Shown here: positions 52,190 through 60,889 of the stretch, piece by piece
Layout: every line of letters starts with the position of its first letter
Numbering within the stretch: the first letter of the stretch is position 1
Assembly: GCF_900564145.1 (NCBI RefSeq)
Contig: NZ_UOOB01000001.1
Span: 682,001-746,000 of the forward strand
Source: Comamonas sp. lk
GTDB lineage: Bacteria; Pseudomonadota; Gammaproteobacteria; Burkholderiales; Burkholderiaceae_C
Reading direction: 5' to 3'
Length of the DNA: 64,000 bases
Translations under genes and position numbers: made by a program
Notes under the pieces: model-generated
The model's input: the letters and a program-made list of their open reading frames with translations, nothing else
What the model was told of the DNA's origin: nothing
Databases searched by the model: none

Positions 52190-52852
52190 ATGACAACGAC
52201 CTCCATCGAAGACCTCTTTATCCACAACCGCCAATGGGCGGAACAGGTGGAAAAAGAGCGTCCGGGCTTTTTCACCGGATTGATGGCACAGCAAAAACCC
52301 AAGTACATGTGGATTGGCTGCTCCGACAGCCGCGTCCCGGCCAACCAGATCACCGGTCTGGAGCCTGGCGAGGTCTTTGTGCACCGCAACGTGGCCAACG
52401 TGGTGGTGCCCAGCGATCTGAACTGCCTGTCCACCATTCAATACTCGGTGGATCACCTGAAGATCGAGCACCTGATGGTGGTGGGCCACTACGGCTGCGG
52501 CGGCGTTTATGCCGCCCTCAACAATCTGCGTCTGGGCCTGGTGGACAACTGGACGCGCCACGTGCGCGATGTGCGCGACAAGCACCTGAAGCTGCTGGAA
52601 AGCATCTCCACCCAGTTCCGCCACGATGCGCTGTGCGAACTCAACGCCATCGAACAGGTGGTCAACGTGGCCCAGTCCACAGTGATGCAGGATGCCTGGG
52701 CCCGCGGCCAGAAGGTCACGCTGCACAGCTGGTGCTACAGCCTCAAGAACGGTCACATCACCAACCTCGAGATGACCGTGCCAGGCGTGGGTGGCCTGGA
52801 TGATGTGTACGCCGCCGCCATCGAAAAAGTGGCCAAGCGCGAACGCAGCTAA
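52190..52852 (+). CDS. can: Beta-class carbonic anhydrase
   Basis: A 220-residue zinc enzyme interconverting CO2 and bicarbonate. Zinc ligands C44 (WIGCSDSRVP, with D46 and R48), H100 and C103 (VGHYGCGGVY) are all present. ATG 52190 after GAAGGATC gives the standard MTTTSIEDLF start. It lies in the run of LiuR-linked genes; bicarbonate is a substrate of 3-methylcrotonyl-CoA carboxylase, which may explain its place here (inference). Confidence 0.95.
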   Translation: MTTTSIEDLFIHNRQWAEQVEKERPGFFTGLMAQQKPKYMWIGCSDSRVPANQITGLEPGEVFVHRNVANVVVPSDLNCLSTIQYSVDHLKIEHLMVVGHYGCGGVYAALNNLRLGLVDNWTRHVRDVRDKHLKLLESISTQFRHDALCELNAIEQVVNVAQSTVMQDAWARGQKVTLHSWCYSLKNGHITNLEMTVPGVGGLDDVYAAAIEKVAKRERS

Positions 52853-52914
52853 GCCCCGCAGCCACCATGCAGCCCTGCGCAAACTCCAAGGCCTGAAAGG
52901 CAGCAAGCCCAGCC

Positions 52915-54759
52915 ATGTTTCCCCAACGACTGGACGCCCCACAGGCCTACGCGATTGCGCAGGCGCTCATGCATGGTTTCAACCAGCACTACCGCATGTT
53001 CAGCGCCGAATCGGCGCGGGCCAAGCATCGCTTTGAAACCATGGACTGGCTGGGCCAGCAGCGCGCCCAGCGTGAACGCATAGAGTTCTATGACCTGCAT
53101 GTGCGCGAATGCATGCGCAGACTGGAAAAAGAATTTGCCGCCAGCCGGCAGCCCATGAATGTGTGGCAGCAGGTCAAGCTGCACTACATAGGCTTGATGG
53201 TCGATCACCTTCAGCCCGAGCTGGCCGAGACTTTTTTCAACTCGGTCACCACCAAGATCCTGCACCGCACGCATTTTCACAACGACTTCATCTTTGTGCG
53301 TGCGGCGGTCAGCACCGAATATCTGGAGAACCACGCGCCGGGAGCGGTGCCCATCTACCGTGGCTACTACCCCGCCAACCGGGAGCAGTTGCCCGCCAGT
53401 CTGACGCAGATGGTGGAGCAGCTGGCACTGCAGTGTCCGTTTGAGGATCTGCCCCGAGATGTGGCGCGCCTGACCGAGCGTGTGCGCGGGCGCCTGCAAG
53501 GTCTCACGCTGCGCCCCAATTTCCAGCTGCAGGTGCTCTCCAGCCTGTTCTTTCGCAACAAGGGCGCCTACCTGGTGGGCAAGATCATCACCGGCTATAC
53601 CGAGCTGGCTTTTGCCGTCCCCATTATTCATAGCGCCCATGGCAAGCTGGTATTGCACGCCGCCCTGTTTGGCGAAGACGATCTGCACGGCTTGTTCAGC
53701 TTTGCGCGTGCCTATTTCATGGTGCACATGGAAGTGCCCAGCGCCTATGTGCGCTTTTTGCACAGCCTGATGCCGCGCAAACCCTGTGCCGAGATTTACA
53801 ACGCCCTGGGGCTGGCAAAGCAAGGCAAGACGCTGTTCTATCGCGATTTTCTGCACCACCTGCGCCACTCCAGCGATCAGTTGCGCATAGCGCCCGGCAT
53901 CAAGGGCCTGGTCATGCTGGTGTTCGACCTGCCCAGCTTTCCCTATGTGTTCAAGCTCATCAAGGACCGCATCGCCAGCAGCAAGGACATCACGCGCACC
54001 CAGGTCGAAGGCAAATATCGCCTCGTCAAGCGCCACGACCGGGGCGGGCGCATGGCCGACACCATGGAATACAGCCTGGTGGCTCTGCCGCGCAGCCGTT
54101 TCAGCGATGAGCTGCTGGCCGAGCTGCAGGTGCAGGCACCCGAGCAGATCGAGATCAGCGACCGCGATGGCGACGGGCAGGAAGAAGTCATCATCCGCCA
54201 CCTCTATATCGAGCGGCGCCTGGTGCCGCTGAACCTCTTTCTGCAGGAATGCTTGGCCGAAGCCGAGACCAAGCCCGAGCGCCGCGCCGCCATGGAGCGT
54301 GCGGTGGTCGAATATGGCAATGCCATCAAGGAGTTGGTGGCCACCAATATTTTTCCAGGCGACATGCTGTGGAAGAACTTTGGCGTGACGCGCGGCGGCA
54401 AGGTCGTGTTCTACGACTATGACGAGATCGAATACCTGACGGAATGCAATTTCCGCGCCGTGCCTGCGCCGCGAGATGACGCCGATGAGATGTCGGGCGA
54501 GATCTGGTATTCGGTAGGCCCCAAGGATGTGTTTCCCGAGACCTTTGGCCCTTTCCTGCTGGGCCACCCGGCAGTGCGCGAGGTCTTCATGCGCCACCAC
54601 GCCGATCTGCTGGAGCCCGCGTTCTGGCAGCAGCACCAGGCCAGCATACGTGCCGGTCAGATGCCCGACGTCTTCCCTTACGAGAGCAGCCGCTTTCTGG
54701 ACGAAAACGAGCAATGGCCGGCCATGTTCTCGGTTCGTCCCGTCCCGTGTCCCGCCTGA
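52915..54759 (+). CDS. aceK: Isocitrate dehydrogenase kinase/phosphatase AceK
   Basis: A 614-residue bifunctional enzyme that switches isocitrate dehydrogenase on and off and so divides isocitrate between the TCA cycle and the glyoxylate shunt. Recognised by full-length similarity: YPANREQLPASLTQMVEQL, ATP-site region APGIKGLVMLVFDLPSFPYV, and FPGDMLWKNFGVTRGGKVVFYDYDEIEYLTECNFR with the metal-binding Asp. Length is slightly above the enteric 578. aceA and aceB are not adjacent. Its place beside liu genes links acetyl-CoA yield to glyoxylate-shunt control. Confidence 0.95.
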   Translation: MFPQRLDAPQAYAIAQALMHGFNQHYRMFSAESARAKHRFETMDWLGQQRAQRERIEFYDLHVRECMRRLEKEFAASRQPMNVWQQVKLHYIGLMVDHLQPELAETFFNSVTTKILHRTHFHNDFIFVRAAVSTEYLENHAPGAVPIYRGYYPANREQLPASLTQMVEQLALQCPFEDLPRDVARLTERVRGRLQGLTLRPNFQLQVLSSLFFRNKGAYLVGKIITGYTELAFAVPIIHSAHGKLVLHAALFGEDDLHGLFSFARAYFMVHMEVPSAYVRFLHSLMPRKPCAEIYNALGLAKQGKTLFYRDFLHHLRHSSDQLRIAPGIKGLVMLVFDLPSFPYVFKLIKDRIASSKDITRTQVEGKYRLVKRHDRGGRMADTMEYSLVALPRSRFSDELLAELQVQAPEQIEISDRDGDGQEEVIIRHLYIERRLVPLNLFLQECLAEAETKPERRAAMERAVVEYGNAIKELVATNIFPGDMLWKNFGVTRGGKVVFYDYDEIEYLTECNFRAVPAPRDDADEMSGEIWYSVGPKDVFPETFGPFLLGHPAVREVFMRHHADLLEPAFWQQHQASIRAGQMPDVFPYESSRFLDENEQWPAMFSVRPVPCPA

Positions 54760-54846
54760 AGCCTGCCTGAAACGTATTTCAGATACCTATCAAGCGCTCA
54801 TCTTTTGACTTTGCATTGTTCACCACTACAACCCAGGAGACTTACC

Positions 54847-56031
54847 ATGCAACACGACCCCATCGTCATCGTCAGCGCCGCCCGCACGCCCATGGGCGCA
54901 TTCCAGGGCGATTTTTCCGATCTGGCCGCCCATGATCTGGGTGGCGCCGCCATCAAGGCCGCCGTGGAGCGCGCAGGCATTGCGGCCGACAAGGTCGAGG
55001 AAGTGCTGTTCGGCAACTGTCTGATGGCCGGTCAAGGCCAGGCACCGGCACGCCAGGCCGGTTTTAAGGGCGGCCTGCCGCAAAGCACGGGGGCGGTCAC
55101 CCTGTCCAAGATGTGCGGCGCTGGCATGGAAGCCACGATGCTGGCACACGACCAGCTGGTGGCCGGCAGCCGCGATGTGATGGTGGCAGGCGGCATGGAA
55201 AGCATGACCAATGCGCCCTATCTGCTCAAGAAGGGCCGTGGCGGCTATCGCATGGGCCATGACAAGATTTTTGACCACATGATGCTGGACGGTCTGGAAG
55301 ATGCTTACGAGCCAGGCCGCTCCATGGGCACTTTCGGCGAAGACTGCGCTGCCAAATACAGCTTCACCCGAGAGCAGCAGGACGCGTTTGCGATTGCCAG
55401 CGTGCAGCGTGCGCAAGCCGCGGCGCAAAGCGGCGCCTTCGACGCGGAAATCACGCCCGTCACCGTCAAGACCCGCAAGGGCGATGTGACGGTGAGCGTG
55501 GATGAAGGCCCGGCCAAGGCCAAGCTCGACAAGATTGGCAGCTTGAAGCCCGCCTTCAAGAAGGACGGCACGATCACGGCCGCATCCAGCTCCAGCATCA
55601 ATGACGGCGCCGCCGCCATGGTGTTGATGCGCGAATCCACCGCCCAAGCCATGGGCTGCAAGCCGCTGGCTCGCATCGTGGCCCACGCCAGCCATGCCCA
55701 GGCACCCGAGTGGTTCTCCACCGCACCCGTGGGCGCAACCGAGAAGGCGCTCAAGAAGGCCGGCTGGAAGGTGGAGGATGTGGACCTGTGGGAAATCAAC
55801 GAGGCTTTTGCCGTCGTTCCCATGGCCTTGATGGCCGAGCTGGGCATCTCGCACGACAAGGTCAATGTGCACGGCGGCGCTTGCGCCCTGGGTCACCCGA
55901 TTGGCGCCAGCGGTGCACGCATCATCGTCACGCTGATCCACGCACTCAAGACCCACGGCAAGAAAAAAGGCCTGGCCACGCTGTGCATAGGCGGCGGCGA
56001 AGGCACGGCCATGGCGATCGAGCTGGTGTGA
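54847..56031 (+). CDS. Acetyl-CoA C-acetyltransferase (thiolase)
   Basis: A 394-residue biosynthetic-type thiolase. Acyl-binding C90 in LSKMCGAGMEATM, His in NVHGGACALGHPIGASGARI and the second Cys near the C-terminus (about C380, ATLCIGGGEGTAM) form the normal catalytic set. ATG 54847 has a clear ribosome site (AGGAGA). In this cluster it would split acetoacetyl-CoA, the end product of leucine breakdown, into two acetyl-CoA. Confidence 0.93.
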   Translation: MQHDPIVIVSAARTPMGAFQGDFSDLAAHDLGGAAIKAAVERAGIAADKVEEVLFGNCLMAGQGQAPARQAGFKGGLPQSTGAVTLSKMCGAGMEATMLAHDQLVAGSRDVMVAGGMESMTNAPYLLKKGRGGYRMGHDKIFDHMMLDGLEDAYEPGRSMGTFGEDCAAKYSFTREQQDAFAIASVQRAQAAAQSGAFDAEITPVTVKTRKGDVTVSVDEGPAKAKLDKIGSLKPAFKKDGTITAASSSSINDGAAAMVLMRESTAQAMGCKPLARIVAHASHAQAPEWFSTAPVGATEKALKKAGWKVEDVDLWEINEAFAVVPMALMAELGISHDKVNVHGGACALGHPIGASGARIIVTLIHALKTHGKKKGLATLCIGGGEGTAMAIELV

Positions 56032-56079
56032 GGCTCAAGCCCCGCCTGCGTGCACTACATTGAACGGATGTTCAACGGC

Positions 56080-56107
56080 CTGTGCGCACCTGCCAAGGTG
56101 TGCACAG
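56080..56107. other. Hairpin after the thiolase gene
   Basis: An 11-bp stem with one mismatch (56080-56090 with 56097-56107; CTGTGCGCACC) in the 96-base gap before the next gene. There is no U-tract, so it may be a pause or regulatory structure. Confidence 0.35.
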
Positions 56108-56127
56108 GCATTTAGCGAAAACCATTC

Positions 56128-57240
56128 ATGAGCGCAGACATTCAAGAAGACGACACCCCTCACGTGCTGCCGATTGGCATGCCGCAGATCGAGGCGTTCT
56201 GGAGCGATTTTTCCGAGCAGCTGAGTTCGCTGGAAACCCTGGATGGCCCGGACTTCGTGGAGCGCGCCAACGAGCTGCTGCAGCGCCATGCGCCGGGTCT
56301 GGCCGTGGAGCTGGAAGGCCAGCTCCGGCAGGCCGGTTCCAGGCTGGTGATTTCCGCCCATGGCAACACGGCGCAGTTTGAGAATGTGCAAGCCCTGGTG
56401 CGTCATGCACCGCGCTTCGAGAACTACGGCGTGCAGGCCTTTCGCAGTCGCACCGCCGGCGGCGATTTCGCCATGCGCATGGAAGATTTCGAGCTGTCCA
56501 GCGCCGAGGTGCTGGTGGGCTATTACGACGCCGGCGGCATCATCGGCCTGGAGCTGTCGTTTGGCAAAGCCATTCCCGAAGACATGGCGGCGCATGCGCA
56601 GCACATGGCTTTCATCATGCTCGACCATGTGCTGGGCGAGTGGGATTTTTCCGTGCGTGTAGGGCCAGTGGAATTTGTGCAGCAGCTGTCGCATGGCAGC
56701 TCAGGGCCGGTGCCGCTGCGGGATTTTGCTCCCGTCTTTGATGCGTTTCAGCGCGAGGTGCTGGGCCGCAGCTTCCAGTTTCCGCAGGAGCAGGACAGCC
56801 GCTGGCTGTCGCTGGAGGTGCGTGCCCGGGATGCGGCCGAGGACGATGCGCCGGACATTCTGTCTTTCCACGATTCGGCCAATGCCGTGGCCACGCGCGC
56901 CGATCTTTCGCACTTCATGCTGTGGCGCTTGCCGTTTTCCAGTCAGCAGGAACTCGATGCCGTGCGCGATGCACAGGACGGCCTGGAGGCGGAGCTGGCC
57001 CGCCAGCAGCGTGGCATTCTGGCCTTCACGCGGGTGGAGAGCATGAGCTCGCGCGTGGCCGCTTTCTATGTGGACGAACCGGTCTACGCCGCGCAGCTGG
57101 CCAAGCAACTGGCAGCCCAACATGCGCCAGGGCTTGAGGCCGAGCTGGACCTGAGCTTCGATCCCGCGTGGAACGAATACCTGTCCCTGTATGCCGCTAT
57201 CCACCGCCAGGATACGCATGGGCAGGAGGATGCGTCGTGA
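56128..57240 (+). CDS. Conserved hypothetical protein, 370 residues
   Basis: I do not recognise this protein with certainty. It is acidic, soluble, with no signal or membrane segment. Two parts resemble each other: near 40-60 (LLQRHAPGLAVELEGQL) and near 325-350 (LAAQHAPGLEAELDL), each linked to aromatic-rich stretches, so an internal duplication of a small alpha/beta domain, perhaps DUF695-like, is possible. Overlap with the next gene (stop TGA inside its GTG start) shows coupled translation and hints at a shared role. Confidence 0.7.
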   Translation: MSADIQEDDTPHVLPIGMPQIEAFWSDFSEQLSSLETLDGPDFVERANELLQRHAPGLAVELEGQLRQAGSRLVISAHGNTAQFENVQALVRHAPRFENYGVQAFRSRTAGGDFAMRMEDFELSSAEVLVGYYDAGGIIGLELSFGKAIPEDMAAHAQHMAFIMLDHVLGEWDFSVRVGPVEFVQQLSHGSSGPVPLRDFAPVFDAFQREVLGRSFQFPQEQDSRWLSLEVRARDAAEDDAPDILSFHDSANAVATRADLSHFMLWRLPFSSQQELDAVRDAQDGLEAELARQQRGILAFTRVESMSSRVAAFYVDEPVYAAQLAKQLAAQHAPGLEAELDLSFDPAWNEYLSLYAAIHRQDTHGQEDAS

Positions 57241-57863
57241 TCACCTCGCTTGAGCAACTGCAGCAGCTGTACGCACCGCCGGCAGAGCGGGCCTTGCTCA
57301 AGCAGCAGCTGGAGCTGGACCGCTATTGCCTGCGCTTTATTGCCCTGTCTCCGCTGCTGGTCATGGCCACGGGCGGTGCCAGCGGTACGCTGCTCGATGC
57401 CTCGCCGCGTGGCGGCAAGCCGGGCTTTGTCAAAGCCCCCGATGCAAACACGCTGCTGATTCCCGATGCCGGCGGCAACAACCGGCTCGACAGCCTGAGC
57501 AATCTGCTGCAAGACCCGCGTGTGGGTCTGCTGTTTTTCGTGCCCGGCTTTGACGAGACACTGCGCGTCAACGGCAAGGCCAGGCTGCGCGACGAGGCGC
57601 ATTACACGGCGCTGTTTGCGTCCGAGCACTTCAGGCCCAAGCTGGTGATCGAGATCGAGGTGCAGGAAGCCTATCTGCACTGTGCCAAGGCCTTGATGCG
57701 CTCCAGGCTGTGGAGTGCCGAAGCCCAGGTGCAGCGCAATGTGATGCCCACGCTCAACCAGATGATTCAGGCGCAAATGGGCATGACCACGGCGCCTGAA
57801 TCGCAGGAGTTGATGGTCAACCGCTACAACGCGCAAATCGCTGCCGAGCAGGGCAAAAAGTAA
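57237..57863 (+). CDS. Pyridoxamine 5'-phosphate oxidase-like flavoprotein
   Basis: A 208-residue split-barrel protein of the FMN-binding type related to pyridoxamine phosphate oxidases (MSMEG_1061-like). Features are TLLIPDAGGNNRLDSLSNLLQDPRVGLLFFVPG and DETLRVNGKARLRDE. The start is GTG 57237, overlapping the stop of the previous gene, so the two are translated together. Substrate unknown; this group usually reduces small molecules or F420/FMN-linked compounds. Confidence 0.8.
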   Translation: MITSLEQLQQLYAPPAERALLKQQLELDRYCLRFIALSPLLVMATGGASGTLLDASPRGGKPGFVKAPDANTLLIPDAGGNNRLDSLSNLLQDPRVGLLFFVPGFDETLRVNGKARLRDEAHYTALFASEHFRPKLVIEIEVQEAYLHCAKALMRSRLWSAEAQVQRNVMPTLNQMIQAQMGMTTAPESQELMVNRYNAQIAAEQGKK

Positions 57864-57866
57864 TTG

Positions 57867-57946
57867 ATAGCTGCTGGCGCTTGAACTGAAAGGGATTGAA
57901 GTGTTTTTTGGCTTGAATTCAATGAAAGATAGGCGCAAGCAGCTAT
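57867..57946. repeat. Inverted repeat (ATAGCT...GCGCTT family) before the SDR gene
   Basis: Arms ATAGCTGCTGGCGCTT (57867-57882) and AGGCGCAAGCAGCTAT (57931-57946) are inverted with two mismatches. The right arm ends inside the start codon of the SDR gene at 57945. Similar units occur near 2617, 12028, 26499, 35055 and 61738. Confidence 0.6.
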
Positions 57947-58622
57947 GGCTTTGATACTGATTCTGGGCGCGTCGCGCGGTCTGGGCCGTGCCTTGACCGA
58001 GGCTTACGTACAGCAAGGCCACCGCGTCATCGCCACGGTGCGCAAGGCCGAGGACATGGCGGGCGTGCAGGCCCTGGGTGCCGAGGTGCTGCAGATGGAT
58101 CTGGCCGACCCGGCCAGCGTCAGCGGCCTGGCCTGGCGGCTGGACGGCGAGAGCATCGATCTGGCCCTGTATGTGGCTGGCGTCTGGGATAGTAAGGACG
58201 CCGGCGTTCCGCCCTCGCAGCCTCAGTTCGATGCCGTCATGCACAGCAATGTACTGGGTTTCATGCAGGTGCTGCCGCAGATCGCGCCCATGGTCCAGGC
58301 CGCTGGCGGCGTGATGGGGGCGTTTTCCAGCGAGATGTCGCTGCTGGCGCAGGCCGATGCCTATGCCTGGTTATACCGTGTCAGCAAGGCCGCTCTGAAT
58401 ATGGCTGTGGTGTCGGCCTGCCAGCAATGGCCGGGCATGACGCTGCTGGCGCTGGACCCGGGCTGGGTACAGACCGAGATGGGCGGTGCACAGGCGCCGC
58501 TGACTCTGCAGCAAAGCGTGCAGGGCCTGATGCAGGCCCTGGCCACGGTGAGGCCTGAAGACCGGGGCTGTCTGCTGCGCCACGATGGCTTGAGAACACG
58601 GTTGAACCAAGGGCAGGCCTAG
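57945..58622 (+). CDS. Short-chain dehydrogenase/reductase
   Basis: A 225-residue classical SDR. The NAD(P)-binding motif LGASRGLGRAL is at 6-16 and the YxxxK pair lies in WLYRVSKAALNMA. The catalytic Ser is probably in AFSSEMS. Substrate unknown. The ATG is overlapped by an intergenic inverted repeat (57867-57946), which leaves a poor ribosome site, so expression may be low or controlled by the structure. Confidence 0.85.
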   Translation: MALILILGASRGLGRALTEAYVQQGHRVIATVRKAEDMAGVQALGAEVLQMDLADPASVSGLAWRLDGESIDLALYVAGVWDSKDAGVPPSQPQFDAVMHSNVLGFMQVLPQIAPMVQAAGGVMGAFSSEMSLLAQADAYAWLYRVSKAALNMAVVSACQQWPGMTLLALDPGWVQTEMGGAQAPLTLQQSVQGLMQALATVRPEDRGCLLRHDGLRTRLNQGQA

Positions 58623-58678
58623 TTTTTATCCAGGCTTTGCGCTATCAAAAATGTATTAAAAAATTATAGGAGACATCC

Positions 58679-59809
58679 ATGCTTTTGACCTCTGACCAGG
58701 AAATGATCCGCGATGCCGTGCGCGATTTCGTGCGCGAGCAAATCACGCCCCATGCCGCGCGCTGGGACAAGGAGCACCACTTTCCCAAGGATGTGCACCA
58801 AGGCCTGGCCCAGCTCGGCGCCTACGGCATCTGCGTGCCCGAGGAGTTGGGCGGCGCAGGGCTGAACTACATCAGCCTGGCCCTGGTGCTGGAAGAGATT
58901 GCTGCCGGCGATGGCGGCACGAGCACCGTGATCAGCGTGACCAACTGCCCGGTCAACGCCATCTTGATGCGCTACGGCAATGCCCAGCAGCAAGAGCAGT
59001 GGCTGCGCCCGCTGGCCCAAGGCGCCATGCTGGGTGCCTTCTGCCTGACCGAGCCTCATGTGGGCTCAGATGCCAGTGCGTTGCGCACCACGGCCGTCCG
59101 CGAGGGCGATGACTATGTGATCAACGGCGTCAAGCAGTTCATCACCAGCGGCAAGAACGGCGATGTGGCGATTGTGATTGCCGTCACCGACAAGGCCGCG
59201 GGCAAGAAGGGCATGAGCGCTTTTCTGGTCCCCACCGGCAACCCCGGCTATCAGGTGGCGCGGCTGGAGGAAAAGCTGGGCCAGCACAGCAGCGATACGG
59301 CGCAGATCAATTTCGACAACTGCCGCATTCCGGCCGCCAACCTGATCGGTGCAGAAGGCGAGGGCTACAAGATTGCCCTGTCGGCGCTGGAAGGCGGGCG
59401 CATAGGCATTGCCGCCCAGAGCGTGGGCATGGCACGTGCGGCCTTCGAAGCCGCGCTGGCCTACAGCAAGGAGCGCGAGAGCTTCGGCCAGCCCATCTTC
59501 AATCACCAGGCCGTGGGTTTCAGGCTGGCGGACTGCGCCACGCAGATCGAAGCGGCGCGCCAGCTGATCTGGCATGCGGCCAGCCTGCGCGATGCCGGTC
59601 TGCCCTGCTTGAAGGAAGCGGCCATGGCCAAGCTGTTTGCCAGCGAAATGGCCGAACGCGTGTGCAGCATGGCGATTCAGACGCTGGGCGGCTACGGCGT
59701 GGTCAACGATTTCCCGGTGGAGCGCATCTACCGCGATGTGCGGGTGTGCCAGATCTATGAAGGCACGAGCGACGTGCAGAAAATCATCATCCAGCGCGCC
59801 CTGGCATGA
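58679..59809 (+). CDS. Acyl-CoA dehydrogenase
   Basis: A 376-residue FAD enzyme. LTEPHVGSDASALRTTA and the flavin region are typical, and the catalytic Glu lies near the C-terminus (about E361, CQIYEGTSDVQKIIIQRALA), the short/medium-chain position rather than the isovaleryl one. It therefore differs from the enzyme at 50935. A strong ribosome site (TAGGAGA) precedes it. It overlaps the next gene by 4 bases. Confidence 0.93.
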   Translation: MLLTSDQEMIRDAVRDFVREQITPHAARWDKEHHFPKDVHQGLAQLGAYGICVPEELGGAGLNYISLALVLEEIAAGDGGTSTVISVTNCPVNAILMRYGNAQQQEQWLRPLAQGAMLGAFCLTEPHVGSDASALRTTAVREGDDYVINGVKQFITSGKNGDVAIVIAVTDKAAGKKGMSAFLVPTGNPGYQVARLEEKLGQHSSDTAQINFDNCRIPAANLIGAEGEGYKIALSALEGGRIGIAAQSVGMARAAFEAALAYSKERESFGQPIFNHQAVGFRLADCATQIEAARQLIWHAASLRDAGLPCLKEAAMAKLFASEMAERVCSMAIQTLGGYGVVNDFPVERIYRDVRVCQIYEGTSDVQKIIIQRALA

Positions 59810-60756
59810 GCGGGCAGGACATCCGGCGTCCGCTGGATGCCCAGGCGGTGGCCCTGATGCTGCTGCTGTGCCTGATCTGGAGCCTGCAGCAGATCGTGCT
59901 CAAGGCCACAGCGCCTGATTTCTCGCCCACCTTGCAGCTGGCGCTGCGCTCCGGCATTGCGGCGCTGCTGGTGTGGCTGTACATGCGCTTCAAGGGTGAG
60001 CGGCTCAATCTGCAAACAGGGGTCTGGCGGGCAGGTCTGCTGGTGGGCGCCCTGTTTGCGCTGGAGTTCGTGCTGCTGGGCCAGGCCGTGCGCCTGACCA
60101 CGGCAGGCCATGTGGTGGTGTTTTTGTACTCGGCCCCGGTGTTTGCGGCCCTGGGCCTGCACCTTAAGCTTCCGGCCGAGCGGCTGGCAACCCTGCAATG
60201 GCTGGGCATTGCCCTGGCCTTTGGCGGCATTGCCGTGGCTTTTCTGGGAGATGGCGGTCAGGGCCGTCTGTCCTCCACCCTGCTGGGCGATGCGCTGGCG
60301 CTGGGGGCGGCCTTGGCCTGGGGCCTGACCACGGTGGCCATCCGCGTCTCGCCGCTGTCCGGCCTGCCGGCCACGCAAACCCTGTTCTATCAGCTGGTGG
60401 TGGGCTTTGTGCTGCTGATGGCGGCGGCCTGGGCCCTGGATGAGACGGTTTTCCGCTCCAGCTTGCCGGTATGGGCGGCGCTGGCTTTCAATGCCGTGCT
60501 CGTCTGCTTTTTCAGCTTTCTGGTCTGGTTCAGCTTGCTGCGCAAATACCTGGCCTCCCGTCTGGGCGTGTTTTCCTTTCTCACGCCCATTCTTGGCGTG
60601 ATCCTTGGGGCCTGGCTGCTCGATGAGCCGGTGGAGCCCAATTTCGCCATCGGCGCCGCCCTGGTGCTGGCCGGGATCGTGCTGGTCAGCGGCTATGGCT
60701 TGCTGTTGGGCTGGCTGCAGCGCCTGAGGCACCGCGTGCCTGCGCGAAAAATCTAG
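59806..60756 (+). CDS. EamA/DMT-family transporter
   Basis: A 316-residue inner-membrane protein with about ten hydrophobic helices in two related halves of the EamA type (first helix LMLLLCLIWSLQQIVLK; second half begins about LGDALALGAALAWGLTTVA). The substrate is unknown. Its ATG overlaps the stop of the acyl-CoA dehydrogenase gene, so the two are probably co-translated. Confidence 0.9.
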   Translation: MSGQDIRRPLDAQAVALMLLLCLIWSLQQIVLKATAPDFSPTLQLALRSGIAALLVWLYMRFKGERLNLQTGVWRAGLLVGALFALEFVLLGQAVRLTTAGHVVVFLYSAPVFAALGLHLKLPAERLATLQWLGIALAFGGIAVAFLGDGGQGRLSSTLLGDALALGAALAWGLTTVAIRVSPLSGLPATQTLFYQLVVGFVLLMAAAWALDETVFRSSLPVWAALAFNAVLVCFFSFLVWFSLLRKYLASRLGVFSFLTPILGVILGAWLLDEPVEPNFAIGAALVLAGIVLVSGYGLLLGWLQRLRHRVPARKI

Positions 60757-60889
60757 GGCTTGTCAACCGGGTGTGGTGCAGTAAGGGCCATGCCGCTTGC
60801 CCTGGTGATGGCGCCTGCCTAGGATGAACGCAGGAGAGGGTGCACGCAGCGCCCTGCAGCGATCAACCTATTGCACAGGAGTCTCCAGC

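Noticed and set aside
52849..54714. 621-codon open frame opposite aceK
   Set aside because: Fully antisense to a clearly identified gene, with composition of a mirror frame (His/Leu/Gly-rich) and no motif.
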